A stretch of DNA of 41,953 nucleotides, taken from Candidatus Nanopelagicales bacterium. Lineage in GTDB: Bacteria > Actinomycetota > Actinomycetes > S36-B12. The notes below the pieces were generated by a model, which worked only from the letters and a program-made list of their open reading frames with translations, made no database searches and had not been told where the DNA came from. How positions within the stretch are numbered: the first letter of the stretch is position 1; the number at the start of each line of letters is the position of its first letter. Below are positions 8,718 to 17,447 of this stretch, one piece after another. The stretch spans positions 1-41,953 of the forward strand of contig JAFMDS010000014.1 in NCBI GenBank assembly GCA_017857175.1, read 5' to 3'. A program made the translations under genes and the position numbers.

Positions 8718-9554
8718 ATGGCCCCTTACATCCCGTGGCAGCAGGCCTGGGAATCCGCGCACTACGGGACATCAGGCTTTTATCGAACGCAACAAAATCC
8801 GGAAAACCACTTTCGCACGAGCGTCATGGACTCCTCTGCCACGAATCAAAGGATTTTCGATGTCGCTCTCGGAACATTTCTCTCCCTAGGCTCACCACCT
8901 GAGTTCACCGTCCTCGATGTGGGGGCGGGAAATAATCAACTTGCCCATGATCTCCATTCCGCTGCTGTGGAATCGGGCCACCGCTGGACCGTTATGTCAC
9001 ACAACCTCGCGGAAGGGGATGCCCGCAATTTGACACCGCGCGGGGGTAACGGCGTTGTGATCGCGCATGAGTTCCTTGATGACATCCCCTGCACGCTCGC
9101 TGAAGTGGATGCTGACCTGAACTTTTGCAGTGTCCTCGTTGAACCCGAGACAGGGCATGAACAACTGGGTGATCAGGTTAACGACATTGAGCGCGCCTGG
9201 CTGGAGACGTGGTGGCCGGTAACAGTGATTGGTGCCCGGCGTGAAGTGGGCTTAGCCCGCGATCGAGCGTGGGAAACCTTGCTAAGAATTTTTGATTCCG
9301 GCAGCGCCATCGCGATCGACTACTCACACACGCTCGAGCAACGCCAATCCGGACTTTTTGATTCTGGGACTCTCATTGGTTACTCACACGGCAGGGCCAA
9401 GCGACCTGTTCCAGATGGCTCAATGAATATCACCGCCCACGTCAGCGTTGATTCACTCATTGAGACCGGAGCCGAACTGGGACTTCCGCCTGCAATTCTC
9501 GAGCGACCTCACAAGGCCAGTGACTTTCGGTGGCTCATTCAACCCCTTGCATGA
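8718..9554 (+). CDS. SAM-dependent methyltransferase, MidA/NDUFAF7 (DUF185) family
   Basis: A 278-residue class I methyltransferase of the MidA/NDUFAF7 family (COG1565). The SAM-binding motif is TVLDVGAGNNQLAHDL, the acidic motif is VIAHEFLDDIP, and the C-terminal signature is SHGRAKRPVPDGSMNITAHV (PVPDG..NITAHV is characteristic). It is shorter than typical MidA proteins (about 340-390), missing part of the N-terminal GDFVTAPELSP region. In mitochondria NDUFAF7 dimethylates an arginine of complex I subunit NDUFS2 (NuoD); here the next gene, 19 bases downstream, encodes a NuoD-like protein, so that protein is the likely substrate. It starts 34 bases from the divergent DUF2520 gene, so the two share a short promoter region. 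Confidence 0.85.
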   Translation: MAPYIPWQQAWESAHYGTSGFYRTQQNPENHFRTSVMDSSATNQRIFDVALGTFLSLGSPPEFTVLDVGAGNNQLAHDLHSAAVESGHRWTVMSHNLAEGDARNLTPRGGNGVVIAHEFLDDIPCTLAEVDADLNFCSVLVEPETGHEQLGDQVNDIERAWLETWWPVTVIGARREVGLARDRAWETLLRIFDSGSAIAIDYSHTLEQRQSGLFDSGTLIGYSHGRAKRPVPDGSMNITAHVSVDSLIETGAELGLPPAILERPHKASDFRWLIQPLA

Positions 9555-9573
9555 GGCATGCAACGATGCCCAC

Positions 9574-10692
9574 ATGAGTAAGGGCTTGAGAGAACTGATT
9601 GCTGGAGTGGGTCTGGCTCCCGGTGACATCAGCCTGGATTTAGGCGATTTTCACCCGATTGCCCAAGGTGGATTCCAACTTCACCTCACTCTTAATGGCG
9701 ACACCATAGTTTCAGCACAACCACGCATTGGATTTATGCACCGAGGAGCAGAAAAACTCTTTGAGGCACGTGATTACAAACAAATCATGATGTTGGCCAA
9801 CCGCCATGACTGGTTTTCCCCATTTGCATCAGAACTTGGCGTTGCACTCACCCTTGAAACCGCCATGGGCATCACGCCACCCGTTCGTGCCACGTGGATT
9901 CGCATGCTCATGGCAGAACTCACGCGCGTGAACGCTCACTTGGCATTCCTTGTGGGGACCGTTACCGATTCGCAGTCACGGAGTTGCCGCACCTTGCGCG
10001 AAAAAATCACGGTGTGGTTTGAGAGTGCAACCGGCAATCGGGTGCACCCCATGTTTGCCCGCATCGGTGGCGTTGCGCATGACCTTGATCCAGAGCTCAT
10101 TAGCGCTGCAGGGGCGATTGCCACTGAGATCACGAGCAATCTCGCCCCATGGAGAGATTCCATTGACGCGGCGGATCTTGCCGGTGTTGCGGTTCTGGTC
10201 AAAGAAAGTGCACTGGGTCACGGCGCGAGCGGCCCAGTTGGTCATGCAAGTGGACTGGCCAATGACCTTCGAGTCGCAAGTCCATATATGTTGTATTCGG
10301 AATTGGAATTTCTTGAAAACACTGCGCCCGTTGATGGCGATGCCAGGTCGCGGTTCCTTCAACTCGCACATGAGTTGGAGCAGAGCGCGCACCTCATTAA
10401 TCAGTGTGTCAATACCATCAACGGTTCCCCTGCAGTGGACGTCAATGTAGTTCTACCCAAAGTGGTACGCGCCCCTGAAGGAACCACGTACTCCTGGAGT
10501 GAAGGCCCCACGGGTATTAACGGATGGCTGCTGGTCAGCGCAGGAGATAAAACACCGTGGCGTTTAAAGTTGCGCTCGGCATCCTTCAACAACTTTGATG
10601 CGCTCACCAGAACTCTTGCGGGACTTCAGATTGATCAATTGCCCGCGGCAATAAAAAGTACTTTTATTGTTATTGGTGACTTGGATCGTTAG
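9574..10692 (+). CDS. Stand-alone NuoD/NDUFS2-like protein (complex I 49-kDa subunit homologue)
   Basis: A 372-residue homologue of complex I subunit NuoD. Landmarks align along the whole length: FHPIAQGG against GPQHPAAHG, PRIGFMHRGAEKLFE against the HIGLLHRGTEKL block, PVRATWIRMLMAELTRVNAHL, and a C-terminal GDLDR against GEVDR. The arginine methylated by NDUFAF7 in NDUFS2 corresponds to Arg57 here and is kept. Two quinone-site residues are not: the His of HPAAHG is Gln31 and the Tyr of RLDY is Trp80. No other nuo genes are present. ATG 9574 is chosen because earlier in-frame starts lie inside the methyltransferase gene; no strong Shine-Dalgarno sequence is seen. It is probably not an ordinary complex I subunit. 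Similar nuoD2-type genes occur in Streptomyces. Confidence 0.82.
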   Translation: MSKGLRELIAGVGLAPGDISLDLGDFHPIAQGGFQLHLTLNGDTIVSAQPRIGFMHRGAEKLFEARDYKQIMMLANRHDWFSPFASELGVALTLETAMGITPPVRATWIRMLMAELTRVNAHLAFLVGTVTDSQSRSCRTLREKITVWFESATGNRVHPMFARIGGVAHDLDPELISAAGAIATEITSNLAPWRDSIDAADLAGVAVLVKESALGHGASGPVGHASGLANDLRVASPYMLYSELEFLENTAPVDGDARSRFLQLAHELEQSAHLINQCVNTINGSPAVDVNVVLPKVVRAPEGTTYSWSEGPTGINGWLLVSAGDKTPWRLKLRSASFNNFDALTRTLAGLQIDQLPAAIKSTFIVIGDLDR

Positions 10693-10969
10693 CTCGAATA
10701 TAGGTAGCAAACCGAGCACGCAGTAGTGGCTCGATTTCGGGGTCAATCTCCCCATGGCCAAACATTTGTTTGGCAGCGCGCACGGTCTCAATGAACGTGC
10801 CACCGATTGAACCGAGGTCACCGCCCTCGCCCTCAATTGCCACCATGCCGGGCATGTGGCCAAAGACATCCGTGAAGAATCCAATGTCGAGTTTCTTCTC
10901 CGCCAAATGAAATGCCTTGTGGCGCAGTTCATCAAATGGAAGGTCTTCCAACGGGATGTTTTCGCTCAT
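10670..10969 (-). CDS. Small conserved actinobacterial protein, function unknown
   Basis: A 99-residue soluble protein that I do not recognise by function. It has an acidic N terminus (SENIPLEDLPFDELRHKAF), a middle glycine-rich stretch (GEGGDLGSIGG) and a helical C-terminal third (EPLLRARFATYIRAN). There is no signal peptide, membrane segment or Cys motif. It converges on the NuoD-like gene and overlaps its 3' end by 23 bases, which argues that both frames are maintained. Codon use resembles its neighbours. A similar small protein next to NuoD-like and methyltransferase genes in other actinobacteria would suggest a shared role, but that is a guess from position. Confidence 0.6.
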   Translation of the reverse strand: MSENIPLEDLPFDELRHKAFHLAEKKLDIGFFTDVFGHMPGMVAIEGEGGDLGSIGGTFIETVRAAKQMFGHGEIDPEIEPLLRARFATYIRANDPSHQ

Positions 10970-11026
10970 GTCGCCAGACTACCCAAGCCTTGACTCAGCA
11001 AGCGCTAACCCCGGCGTGGAACATGG

Positions 11027-11485
11027 TCATTTGTTTCCATCGGCTTCATTGCGCGCAACGCACATAGATTCCAGCCACAAGCCCGAAACCACCAGAATGA
11101 TGGATCCGATGGCTGCGAGAAATCCCGAAATCATGGTTGACCATCCGGCCGGTGTTGCAGATTGCCCAACAGCAACGAGGGCGACTCCAAGATAAAACCC
11201 GGCAATGACCGCACCGGTGCGGCTCGCCGCCATAGCTAGAACTGCAATGCGCGCAGACGCTAGCGGCGGGAACGGTTGGGCACCCGGTTTGCGTTCGAGG
11301 CGTGGTTTGGCAAAAAAAGTCCAGAGACCAACACTGATCCCGAGAATCCAGAGAGCAGCAGGCGCAAGGCTCGGCACCGGGATACTTCGCCCCGTCTGGC
11401 CTTGAACTATTTCTGCGCTTGCCCACCCAATGGCACCAAGGACAACAAAAATGATGGCCAGGTGAGAGAGCTTGGTTTGACCCAT
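11027..11485 (-). CDS. DUF3180 membrane protein
   Basis: A 152-residue integral membrane protein with four hydrophobic segments (around 8-28, 40-60, 80-105 and 115-140 by eye), matching the DUF3180 family that follows folK in many actinobacteria. The function is unknown. A GTG at 11488 is the track start, but the ATG at 11485 shares its A with the folK stop (TGATG) and is preferred; either gives the same membrane topology. The segment FFAKPRLERKPGAQPFPPLASARIAVLA contains the RxxR/PPL(A)AxRxAVLA pattern typical of the family (quoted in part: PFPPLASARIAVLAMAASR). It is the last gene of the ftsH-folE-folPB-folK unit. Confidence 0.8.
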   Translation of the reverse strand: MGQTKLSHLAIIFVVLGAIGWASAEIVQGQTGRSIPVPSLAPAALWILGISVGLWTFFAKPRLERKPGAQPFPPLASARIAVLAMAASRTGAVIAGFYLGVALVAVGQSATPAGWSTMISGFLAAIGSIILVVSGLWLESMCVARNEADGNK

Positions 11486-12003
11486 CACGCATCTAGCCTC
11501 TCGGGGATTGCAGTCAATGAATCACAAGTGCTTTGAAGTTGATCAATGCTCCCATGTCCAGGAAGTTCACGAAACTTACTTGGTAACGAAATCCCATTCC
11601 AGGGCACCGTGACAAATGACCGCTCAAATGCTCGCGGATGCGGGATCGTGAGGTCGGTCGTGTCCATCGTGACAGGCTCACCATCGCACCACGCTGCGAT
11701 GATGTCGAGGTCCAGTGTTCGTGGACCCCACCTAATTTCACGAGTGCGACCGAATTCGTTTTCCACGCGGTGAAGTTCATCCAATACCTCTGTGGGTGAA
11801 AGTTCGGTCTCGAAAACAGCGACAGCGTTGGTGAAATCCCCCTGCTCAACTCCACCGACCGGTGCGGTGCGATAAAGGCTCGATGCGCCCACGACTTTCC
11901 ACAACATTGCAAGTTTGATATACGCACCTTTTAAGGTGTCCACAGGCTGATCGAGATTTGCACCAAAGGCGATGACATAGGTGTTCACAGGAATGATCAC
12001 CAA
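11485..12003 (-). CDS. folK: 2-amino-4-hydroxy-6-hydroxymethyldihydropteridine diphosphokinase (HPPK)
   Basis: FolK transfers pyrophosphate from ATP to 6-hydroxymethyl-7,8-dihydropterin, preparing it for FolP. The 172-residue protein has the expected YVIAFGANLDQP start of the fold, SSLYRTAPVGGVEQGDFTNAV (pterin loop, quoted in part: TAPVGGVEQGDFTNAV), the signature RWGPRTLDLDII with the two Mg-binding Asp residues, and IPHPRAFERSFV. The start is uncertain: TTG at 12003 abuts the folP-folB stop directly, and GTG at 12000 follows in frame; neither changes the core. In order it follows FolE, FolP and FolB, so the operon encodes most of the pterin branch of folate synthesis. Confidence 0.94.
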   Translation of the reverse strand: MVIIPVNTYVIAFGANLDQPVDTLKGAYIKLAMLWKVVGASSLYRTAPVGGVEQGDFTNAVAVFETELSPTEVLDELHRVENEFGRTREIRWGPRTLDLDIIAAWCDGEPVTMDTTDLTIPHPRAFERSFVTVPWNGISLPSKFRELPGHGSIDQLQSTCDSLTAIPERLDA

Positions 12004-13185
12004 CTACCTGTGCTTGTAACGGCTGACAACGACATCACCGAAATCACCTTCAATGGGCGCATCGGGTTTATGCACCCTGACGTTGACGGAGACAACCTGC
12101 GGGAACTTCAAGCAATCCGAGGCAATGGACTCAGCAAGTTTCTCAATCAGATCAACCGGCTCACCGGTGATTCGTGCTCTGATTGCATCAGAAACTTCCG
12201 CGTAATTGACGGTATCAGCGAGGTCGTCGGTCTGCGCTGCATGTGCAATGGAGATTCCCAAGGTGGCGTCAATGGAAAAGTACTGACCATTCTCGCGTTC
12301 ATGTTCCAGCACACCGTGATAGCCGTAATCCCTGACACCAAATATCTCAATCGTGTCCATGGCGGGATTGGGGTTGACCGCGTTGAGCCCCTTGATTGCA
12401 TCACTCGTTGCCTTCACATCATGAACGCGAACTCCCCAAACCCCCCGCTGAAGCAACTGGGCACCAATTACCGCGGATGCAATATCCCTGTCCTGCTCGG
12501 AGCGTTCAACACCACCAGAATCAGCCAAGAGATGCCCGAGGAAACGCTTGCGAGAAACACCAACAAGGAGTGGGAAGCCCAGACTCTGAAGATGATCAAT
12601 ATGGCGAAGCAGTTCCCAATTGTGTTCAAAAGTCTTGCCAAACCCAATACCCGGATCAAGGATTATGTTGTTCTTGTTGATTCCTGCGGCAAGCGCGCGT
12701 TCCGCTTGTAACTGCAACTCGGTTCGAACTTCCTGCACAACGTCGCTGAAAGCGATGTTCTCTTGCATTGTTTTGCTCGGCCCACGCCAGTGCATGAGAA
12801 TGATAGGCACATTTAATTCCGCTGCGGTGCTCAACATTGCTGGGTCAGAAAGTCCGCCGCTGACATCGTTGATCATGGAGGCACCGGCATCTACCGCTGC
12901 GTGAGCAACTTGCGCGTGCATGGTGTCGATACTGACGTACAGGCCTCGAATGACGAGTTCCTTTATCACGGGGAGAACACGATCAAGTTCCACATCAACG
13001 GGAATGCGATCTGCTCCGGGCCTGGTGGACTCGCCACCGACATCAATTATCTGGGCTCCGTGGCTCACCATTGCCTCAGCCGCGAGCACGGCCGCGTTCA
13101 CATCTGCATAACGGCCGCCATCAGAAAATGAATCAGGTGTGACATTAAGGATCCCCATGATGACGCCGGGATTCCGAATGCTCAT
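12004..13185 (-). CDS. folP-folB: Fused dihydropteroate synthase - dihydroneopterin aldolase
   Basis: One 393-residue frame joins two folate enzymes. Residues 1 to about 265 are dihydropteroate synthase: IMGILNVTPDSFSDGGRY, DVGGESTRPGA, the DVSGG loop, IILDPGIGFGKTFEHN and the substrate-binding GVSRKRFLG. From about residue 276 the chain is dihydroneopterin aldolase: DTIEIFGVRDYGYHGVLEHE, the VNYAEV strand and DLIEKLAESIA with the catalytic Lys, ending VVVSRYKHR. The linker is about 10 residues (GLNAVNPNPA). In Mycobacterium and Streptomyces folP and folB are separate adjacent genes, so this is a gene fusion unless a sequencing error removed a stop. It uses the folE product pathway and feeds FolK. 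Known FolP is the sulfonamide target. Confidence 0.92.
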   Translation of the reverse strand: MSIRNPGVIMGILNVTPDSFSDGGRYADVNAAVLAAEAMVSHGAQIIDVGGESTRPGADRIPVDVELDRVLPVIKELVIRGLYVSIDTMHAQVAHAAVDAGASMINDVSGGLSDPAMLSTAAELNVPIILMHWRGPSKTMQENIAFSDVVQEVRTELQLQAERALAAGINKNNIILDPGIGFGKTFEHNWELLRHIDHLQSLGFPLLVGVSRKRFLGHLLADSGGVERSEQDRDIASAVIGAQLLQRGVWGVRVHDVKATSDAIKGLNAVNPNPAMDTIEIFGVRDYGYHGVLEHERENGQYFSIDATLGISIAHAAQTDDLADTVNYAEVSDAIRARITGEPVDLIEKLAESIASDCLKFPQVVSVNVRVHKPDAPIEGDFGDVVVSRYKHR

Positions 13186-13189
13186 TGCG

Positions 13190-13804
13190 CTACCGGCCTG
13201 AGGAAATCAATGCCATGGCTTCAGCGCGCGTTGCGGCATCGCGCAAACTGCCACGAACCACGCTCGTTGTTGTCACCGCACCAGGCTTTCGCACACCACG
13301 CAACGACATACACATGTGCTCGGCTTCAATGATCACGATCGCACCGCGCGGCTGAAGTATCTCCATGATCGAATCAGCAATTTGAGAGGTTAAGCGTTCC
13401 TGCACCTGTGGCCGGTGGGCGAAAACATCGGTGACGCGAGCCAACTTGGAAAGGCCCGTGATCCTCCCGTTTTCGTTCGGAATGTAACCAATATGGGCAA
13501 CACCATGGAACGGCAACAGATGGTGTTCACACATGCTGTTGACACTGATGTCCTTAACAATGACGAGTTCGTCATGACCCAAATCAAAAGTGGTCGTGAG
13601 AACTTCTTCAGCGTTCTGGTGTAGCCCACCAAAGATTTCGGCATAACCGCGAGCCACCCGGGCAGGGGTGTCAAGCAGTCCATCACGCTCGGGGTTCTCG
13701 CCGATCGCAATCAAAAGGTCCCTGATGGCTTTCTCCACGCCTTCATGGTTGTAGGGGGCAATAGCCGCAGGTTCTGGGGCGCTGATCGGGTTGATGTCGT
13801 TCAT
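13190..13804 (-). CDS. folE: GTP cyclohydrolase I
   Basis: FolE converts GTP to dihydroneopterin triphosphate, the first step of folate synthesis. The 204-residue protein contains the zinc-binding [18 protein letters not shown], the segment [25 protein letters not shown], and [17 protein letters not shown] with the second Cys ligand. The track ORF begins at 13990 inside ftsH; the ATG at 13804 ([10 protein letters not shown]) is used because it gives the normal length, matches family N termini and sits 4 bases after the ftsH stop. It is four bases from folP-folB, which begins at 13185. The gene is part of the ftsH-fol operon. Confidence 0.95.
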   Translation of the reverse strand: MNDINPISAPEPAAIAPYNHEGVEKAIRDLLIAIGENPERDGLLDTPARVARGYAEIFGGLHQNAEEVLTTTFDLGHDELVIVKDISVNSMCEHHLLPFHGVAHIGYIPNENGRITGLSKLARVTDVFAHRPQVQERLTSQIADSIMEILQPRGAIVIIEAEHMCMSLRGVRKPGAVTTTSVVRGSLRDAATRAEAMALISSGR

Positions 13805-13808
13805 GCTC

Positions 13809-15779
13809 TTAGACGTTCGATTCAACCGAGTCGCTGGCCGCTTCAGGCTCTGTATGTTTCTCCGGCTCACGAGCGACCAACTCAGCAACAACAACCGGCC
13901 CGCTGAGATCCGGTGCTCTGCGCGCAGAACCGGTCCACGCGCCACGAACTTCGCGCAAGTTGAGTTCACGGAAGATCTCTTCGATCTCACCCTTGTCCAG
14001 TGTCTCGCGTTCCATGAGGGCTACGACGATGGCATCAAGTGCTTCGCGGTTGGTCACGAGAATGTCATAGGCCTCTTGATGTGCGGCCTCAATGAATGCG
14101 CGGACTTCTTCATCGATTGCGGCTGCAACTTCTTCAGAGAAGTCACGGGTGTGACCCATGTCCCGACCCATGAATACTTCGCTGCTTTCCTTGCCGTACT
14201 TGATGGCGCCCAACCGCTCAGTCATGCCGTACTGCATCACCATGGCGCGGGCAACGGCTGTTGCCTTTTCAATGTCATTGGACGCACCCGTTGTTGGATC
14301 GTGAAAAATTAGTTCCTCAGCGGCACGACCGCCGAGCATGTATGCCAACTGGTTAAGCATCTGACTGCGCGTTGTCGAGTACTTTTCCTGATCCGGCAAG
14401 ACCATGGTGTAACCCAGTGCGCGACCACGCGGCATGATCGTAATTTTGTGCACGGGGTCGTTACCCGGCAGTGCCGCGGCGACAAGAGCGTGGCCAGCTT
14501 CGTGGTAGGCAGTGATCAAGCGTTCTTCGTGGTCCATGACTCGGGTGCGCTTTTGTGGCCCAGCAATGACACGGTCGATTGCTTCATCCATGATCACGTT
14601 ATCGATTTCAGTGTGACCACCACGTGCCGTCAACAGTGCGGCCTCGTTGAGCACATTCGCCAGATCTGCGCCGGTGAATCCAGGCGTGCGTCGCGCAACG
14701 GCCATGAGGTCAACCTCGGGCTTGATGGGCTTGCCCTTGGCGTGCACCTGCAGAATTTCAAAGCGGCCCGTGAGATCGGGGCGGTCCACACCAATTTGCC
14801 GATCAAATCGCCCCGGACGCAGGAGCGCTGGATCAAGAATGTCAGGGCGGTTGGTTGCAGCGATCATGATCACTCCACCGGAGACATCGAAACCGTCCAT
14901 CTCAACGAGCATCTGGTTGAGGGTCTGCTCGCGTTCGTCATGACCGCCGCCCATACCCGCACCACGGTGACGGCCGACCGCATCGATTTCATCCATAAAA
15001 ATAATCGCGGGAGCATTCGCTTTAGCCTGCTCAAAAAGATCACGAACGCGGCTGGCGCCAACACCAACAAACATTTCAACGAAGTCAGAACCCGAAATTG
15101 AATAGAACGGCACACCAGCCTCACCCGCAACCGCGCGAGCAAGGAGTGTTTTACCTGTTCCCGGAGGGCCGTATAGCAAGACCCCCTTCGGAATCTTGGC
15201 GCCGACAGCCTTGAACTTTTCAGGATCGGCTAGGAAGTCTTTGATCTCTTCGAGTTCTTCAACAGCCTCAGCAGCTCCAGCGACATCAGCGAAGGTTGTT
15301 TGTGGCATGTCCTTGGAAATCATTTTTGCTTTTGACTTGCCAAAGTTCATTATGCGCGAGCCGCCGCCCTGCATTTGACTGAAAATGAAGACCATGATCA
15401 GGACGAGAAGAATGAACGGGAGCAAGGAGACCAATAACGTGACCAAGAGACTTTCGCTGGGAACAACAACGTTGTATCCCCCGGGCAACATTCCAGCGTC
15501 AGATTTTTCTTGCAGCATTTCCTGCAATAAGACACCCTGACCCGTGACATAGGTGGCACGAACAACGTCGCCGTTCTTCAGAGTGAGTTCAAGGACCTGA
15601 TCGCGATCCGTGATGGTCGCGGTGTCGACGTTGCCATTGGAGATCTCTGAGATGGCGACGCTGGTATCAATTTCATCAGGCGCACCTGCACCCGAAATAA
15701 GGCTGGATCCCACCAGAACAAAGATGACGGCAAGAGCGATCCAGAAAAAGGGTCCCCGAATGATCCGCTTGAAGTTCAC
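13809..15779 (-). CDS. ftsH: ATP-dependent zinc metalloprotease FtsH
   Basis: Membrane-anchored AAA+ protease that degrades membrane and some regulatory proteins. The 656 residues run: transmembrane helix 1 (about 11-29), a periplasmic/extracellular domain, transmembrane helix 2 (about 111-134), AAA+ domain with Walker A GPPGTGKT (204-211), Walker B IIFMDEID (259-266) and second region of homology [10 protein letters not shown], then the zinc site HEAGH (426-430) and a variable acidic tail rich in Glu. The start is a GTG at 15779 (MNFKRI). It leads the folate genes as in other actinobacteria. A hairpin lies between hpt and ftsH (15814-15841), suggesting separate transcription. Confidence 0.97.
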   Translation of the reverse strand: MNFKRIIRGPFFWIALAVIFVLVGSSLISGAGAPDEIDTSVAISEISNGNVDTATITDRDQVLELTLKNGDVVRATYVTGQGVLLQEMLQEKSDAGMLPGGYNVVVPSESLLVTLLVSLLPFILLVLIMVFIFSQMQGGGSRIMNFGKSKAKMISKDMPQTTFADVAGAAEAVEELEEIKDFLADPEKFKAVGAKIPKGVLLYGPPGTGKTLLARAVAGEAGVPFYSISGSDFVEMFVGVGASRVRDLFEQAKANAPAIIFMDEIDAVGRHRGAGMGGGHDEREQTLNQMLVEMDGFDVSGGVIMIAATNRPDILDPALLRPGRFDRQIGVDRPDLTGRFEILQVHAKGKPIKPEVDLMAVARRTPGFTGADLANVLNEAALLTARGGHTEIDNVIMDEAIDRVIAGPQKRTRVMDHEERLITAYHEAGHALVAAALPGNDPVHKITIMPRGRALGYTMVLPDQEKYSTTRSQMLNQLAYMLGGRAAEELIFHDPTTGASNDIEKATAVARAMVMQYGMTERLGAIKYGKESSEVFMGRDMGHTRDFSEEVAAAIDEEVRAFIEAAHQEAYDILVTNREALDAIVVALMERETLDKGEIEEIFRELNLREVRGAWTGSARRAPDLSGPVVVAELVAREPEKHTEPEAASDSVESNV

Positions 15780-15813
15780 TTCCTCACGGTACTACGACCC
15801 CATGGGGGGAGTT

Positions 15814-15841
15814 GCCTTGCATTCGCCGTTATGCCCAAGGC
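15814..15841 (-). terminator. Hairpin between hpt and ftsH
   Basis: GCCTTG (15814-15819) and CAAGGC (15836-15841) form a 6-base stem, extended by CAT/ATG pairing around the loop, 23 bases after the hpt stop on the minus strand. No T-run follows. It may act as an intrinsic terminator of the type common in actinobacteria or as a 5' hairpin of ftsH. Support is only the dyad and its position. Confidence 0.35.
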
Positions 15842-15863
15842 GAAAAGGTCACGGGGCTGGGAT

Positions 15864-16421
15864 CTAGTTCTCGTACACGTGAGGTGCCAGAGTTCCCACG
15901 CACCGCAGGTTTCGGTACTTTTGCGCGTAGTCCAATCCGTAACCCACCACGAATTCGTTCGGGATGTCAAAGCCCACATATTTAGCCTCGACGGGGACCT
16001 TCATTGCCTCAGGCTTGCGCAGCAGGGTGAATACCTCGATGGACTTGGGGTGGCGTGAGCCGAGGTTTTTGAGCAGCCATGTCAAGGTCAGCCCTGAATC
16101 CAAAATATCCTCGACCACGATCACGTGGCGCCCTTCAATGTGGGTGTCGAGGTCCTTGAGAATCCTCACGACGCCGCTCGAGGTTGTTCCCGAGCCATAA
16201 GAGGAAACAGCCATCCAGTCCATCTCGACTTTGTGGGTCCGAAGTGAACGCACGAGATCGGCCATCACCATGACGGCACCTTTCAGTACACCAACGAGCA
16301 GGATTTCTTCATCTTCATAATCGGCTTGGATCTGATCAGCGAGGATCTGGATTCGATTGAGCAGTTCCTCCTCAGTCAGCAGAACGTGTTGTAGATCTGC
16401 ACTGATGTCCGCTGAATCCAT
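15864..16421 (-). CDS. hpt: Hypoxanthine phosphoribosyltransferase
   Basis: Purine salvage enzyme that joins hypoxanthine or guanine to PRPP giving IMP or GMP. The 185-residue protein shows the PRPP-binding signature VIVVEDILDSGLTL, the flexible-loop SSYGSGT, LLVGVLKGAVMVMADLVR (PPi loop, quoted in part) and the late FDIPNEFVVGYGLDYAQKYR purine-binding segment. Length is typical. It follows tilS (27-base gap) and precedes ftsH, as in Mycobacterium (Rv3624c-Rv3625c). ATG at 16421 with GAGGAGCATC upstream gives a good ribosome-binding site. Confidence 0.95.
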   Translation of the reverse strand: MDSADISADLQHVLLTEEELLNRIQILADQIQADYEDEEILLVGVLKGAVMVMADLVRSLRTHKVEMDWMAVSSYGSGTTSSGVVRILKDLDTHIEGRHVIVVEDILDSGLTLTWLLKNLGSRHPKSIEVFTLLRKPEAMKVPVEAKYVGFDIPNEFVVGYGLDYAQKYRNLRCVGTLAPHVYEN

Positions 16422-16448
16422 GATGCTCCTCGTTCTAGTTGCTAACTC

Positions 16449-17447
16449 TCACGTGCGGTATATCCGTAGCCTTCCATACTCCCTTACAGCGCTTGCACCA
16501 GATGGCAAAGCAACCTCACCTTGGCCATGCCAGTGCGTCACCAACGCATTGATTGCCGCTACATGGTTAAAAGTCAAAGGTGATGATTCACGTTCCACAC
16601 CAACCACTTGTTCATAGATTCTTCGAATGACGCGTGTCCGGACCGCCTCCGGTAAATCAAGTAGGTGGGTGACTTCGACAGTACCTTGAATTGAGTCATT
16701 CGAAAATTCAACATTTCCGATGCCCAAGTCAGCCCACTGTTCGAGTGCTTGGTCATCGGCACGCAGCAATTGGGCTGAGCGAACCAAGCCTGCAACAATT
16801 CCAGGGCCAAAATCCGCGCGGAGCTGCTCAAGGTGCGTGCGCATGTGAACTCGGGCATAAGCCGAATCCGCATTATGCGGATCAGACCACGGAGTGATTC
16901 CCATTGGCTCGAGCAATTCCGTGACCGCTAACGCGACATGAGTTCGCGCAATCCCCAGGAACGGACGGTGAATCTGATCATCACAGGCACTCATGGCGCC
17001 GAGACTGTGGGCGCCGGCTCCGCGAAGGAGTCGCAACAACACGGTTTCTGCTTGATCATCAGCCGTATGCCCCAGGAGAATCGGGTTGCCCTTGGCCACC
17101 GACGCCAATGCCGCTCTGCGCTCTTTGCGTGCGGCCGATTCCATGCCCTCGCCTGAGATCTGGTCCACGGTCACCGGGACCACTTCGGCACTGGATGCAC
17201 CAAGTGCCAAAGCGTGCGCGTTGGCAACGCGGGCAATTTCTGCCGACCCGGGCTGAAGTTGATGGTCCACGGTCACTGCATGCACGGTGAAGCCCTCACG
17301 TTGGCCAACCCAGGATGCAATGGCCGTGAGCACGAGTGAATCTGGTCCGCCTGAGCACCCGACAACTACGGCTCTCGTGTCACTCGGCAGGCAGTCCCGC
17401 AGGGCAACCCGCATGGCGACAACTTGCTCAGACGCTGGCTTTTTCAT
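16449..17447 (-). CDS. tilS: tRNA(Ile)-lysidine synthase
   Basis: TilS ligates lysine to C34 of the tRNA-Ile CAU anticodon, converting its specificity to AUA. The N-type ATP pyrophosphatase P-loop is VVGCSGGPDSLVL (SGGPDS) near residue 35, followed by HAVTVDHQLQPGS and ILLGHTADDQAETVLLRLLRG, which are typical of TilS. The start is placed at ATG 17447, which overlaps the stop of the upstream metalloprotease as ATGA; the track ORF begins 81 bases upstream inside that gene. The 332-residue product has the shortened C-terminal region seen in actinobacterial TilS. It belongs to the dacB-DUF2342-tilS-hpt operon. Confidence 0.92.
   Translation of the reverse strand: MKKPASEQVVAMRVALRDCLPSDTRAVVVGCSGGPDSLVLTAIASWVGQREGFTVHAVTVDHQLQPGSAEIARVANAHALALGASSAEVVPVTVDQISGEGMESAARKERRAALASVAKGNPILLGHTADDQAETVLLRLLRGAGAHSLGAMSACDDQIHRPFLGIARTHVALAVTELLEPMGITPWSDPHNADSAYARVHMRTHLEQLRADFGPGIVAGLVRSAQLLRADDQALEQWADLGIGNVEFSNDSIQGTVEVTHLLDLPEAVRTRVIRRIYEQVVGVERESSPLTFNHVAAINALVTHWHGQGEVALPSGASAVREYGRLRIYRT

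Noticed and set aside
9448-9573. Upstream extension of the NuoD-like ORF given in the track
   Set aside because: It lies inside the methyltransferase frame; homology to NuoD begins only after ATG 9574.
13805-13990. N-terminal extension of folE in the track
   Set aside because: It is an out-of-frame reading of the ftsH 3' end with Arg/Ser-rich content and no FolE homology; ATG 13804 gives a normal protein.
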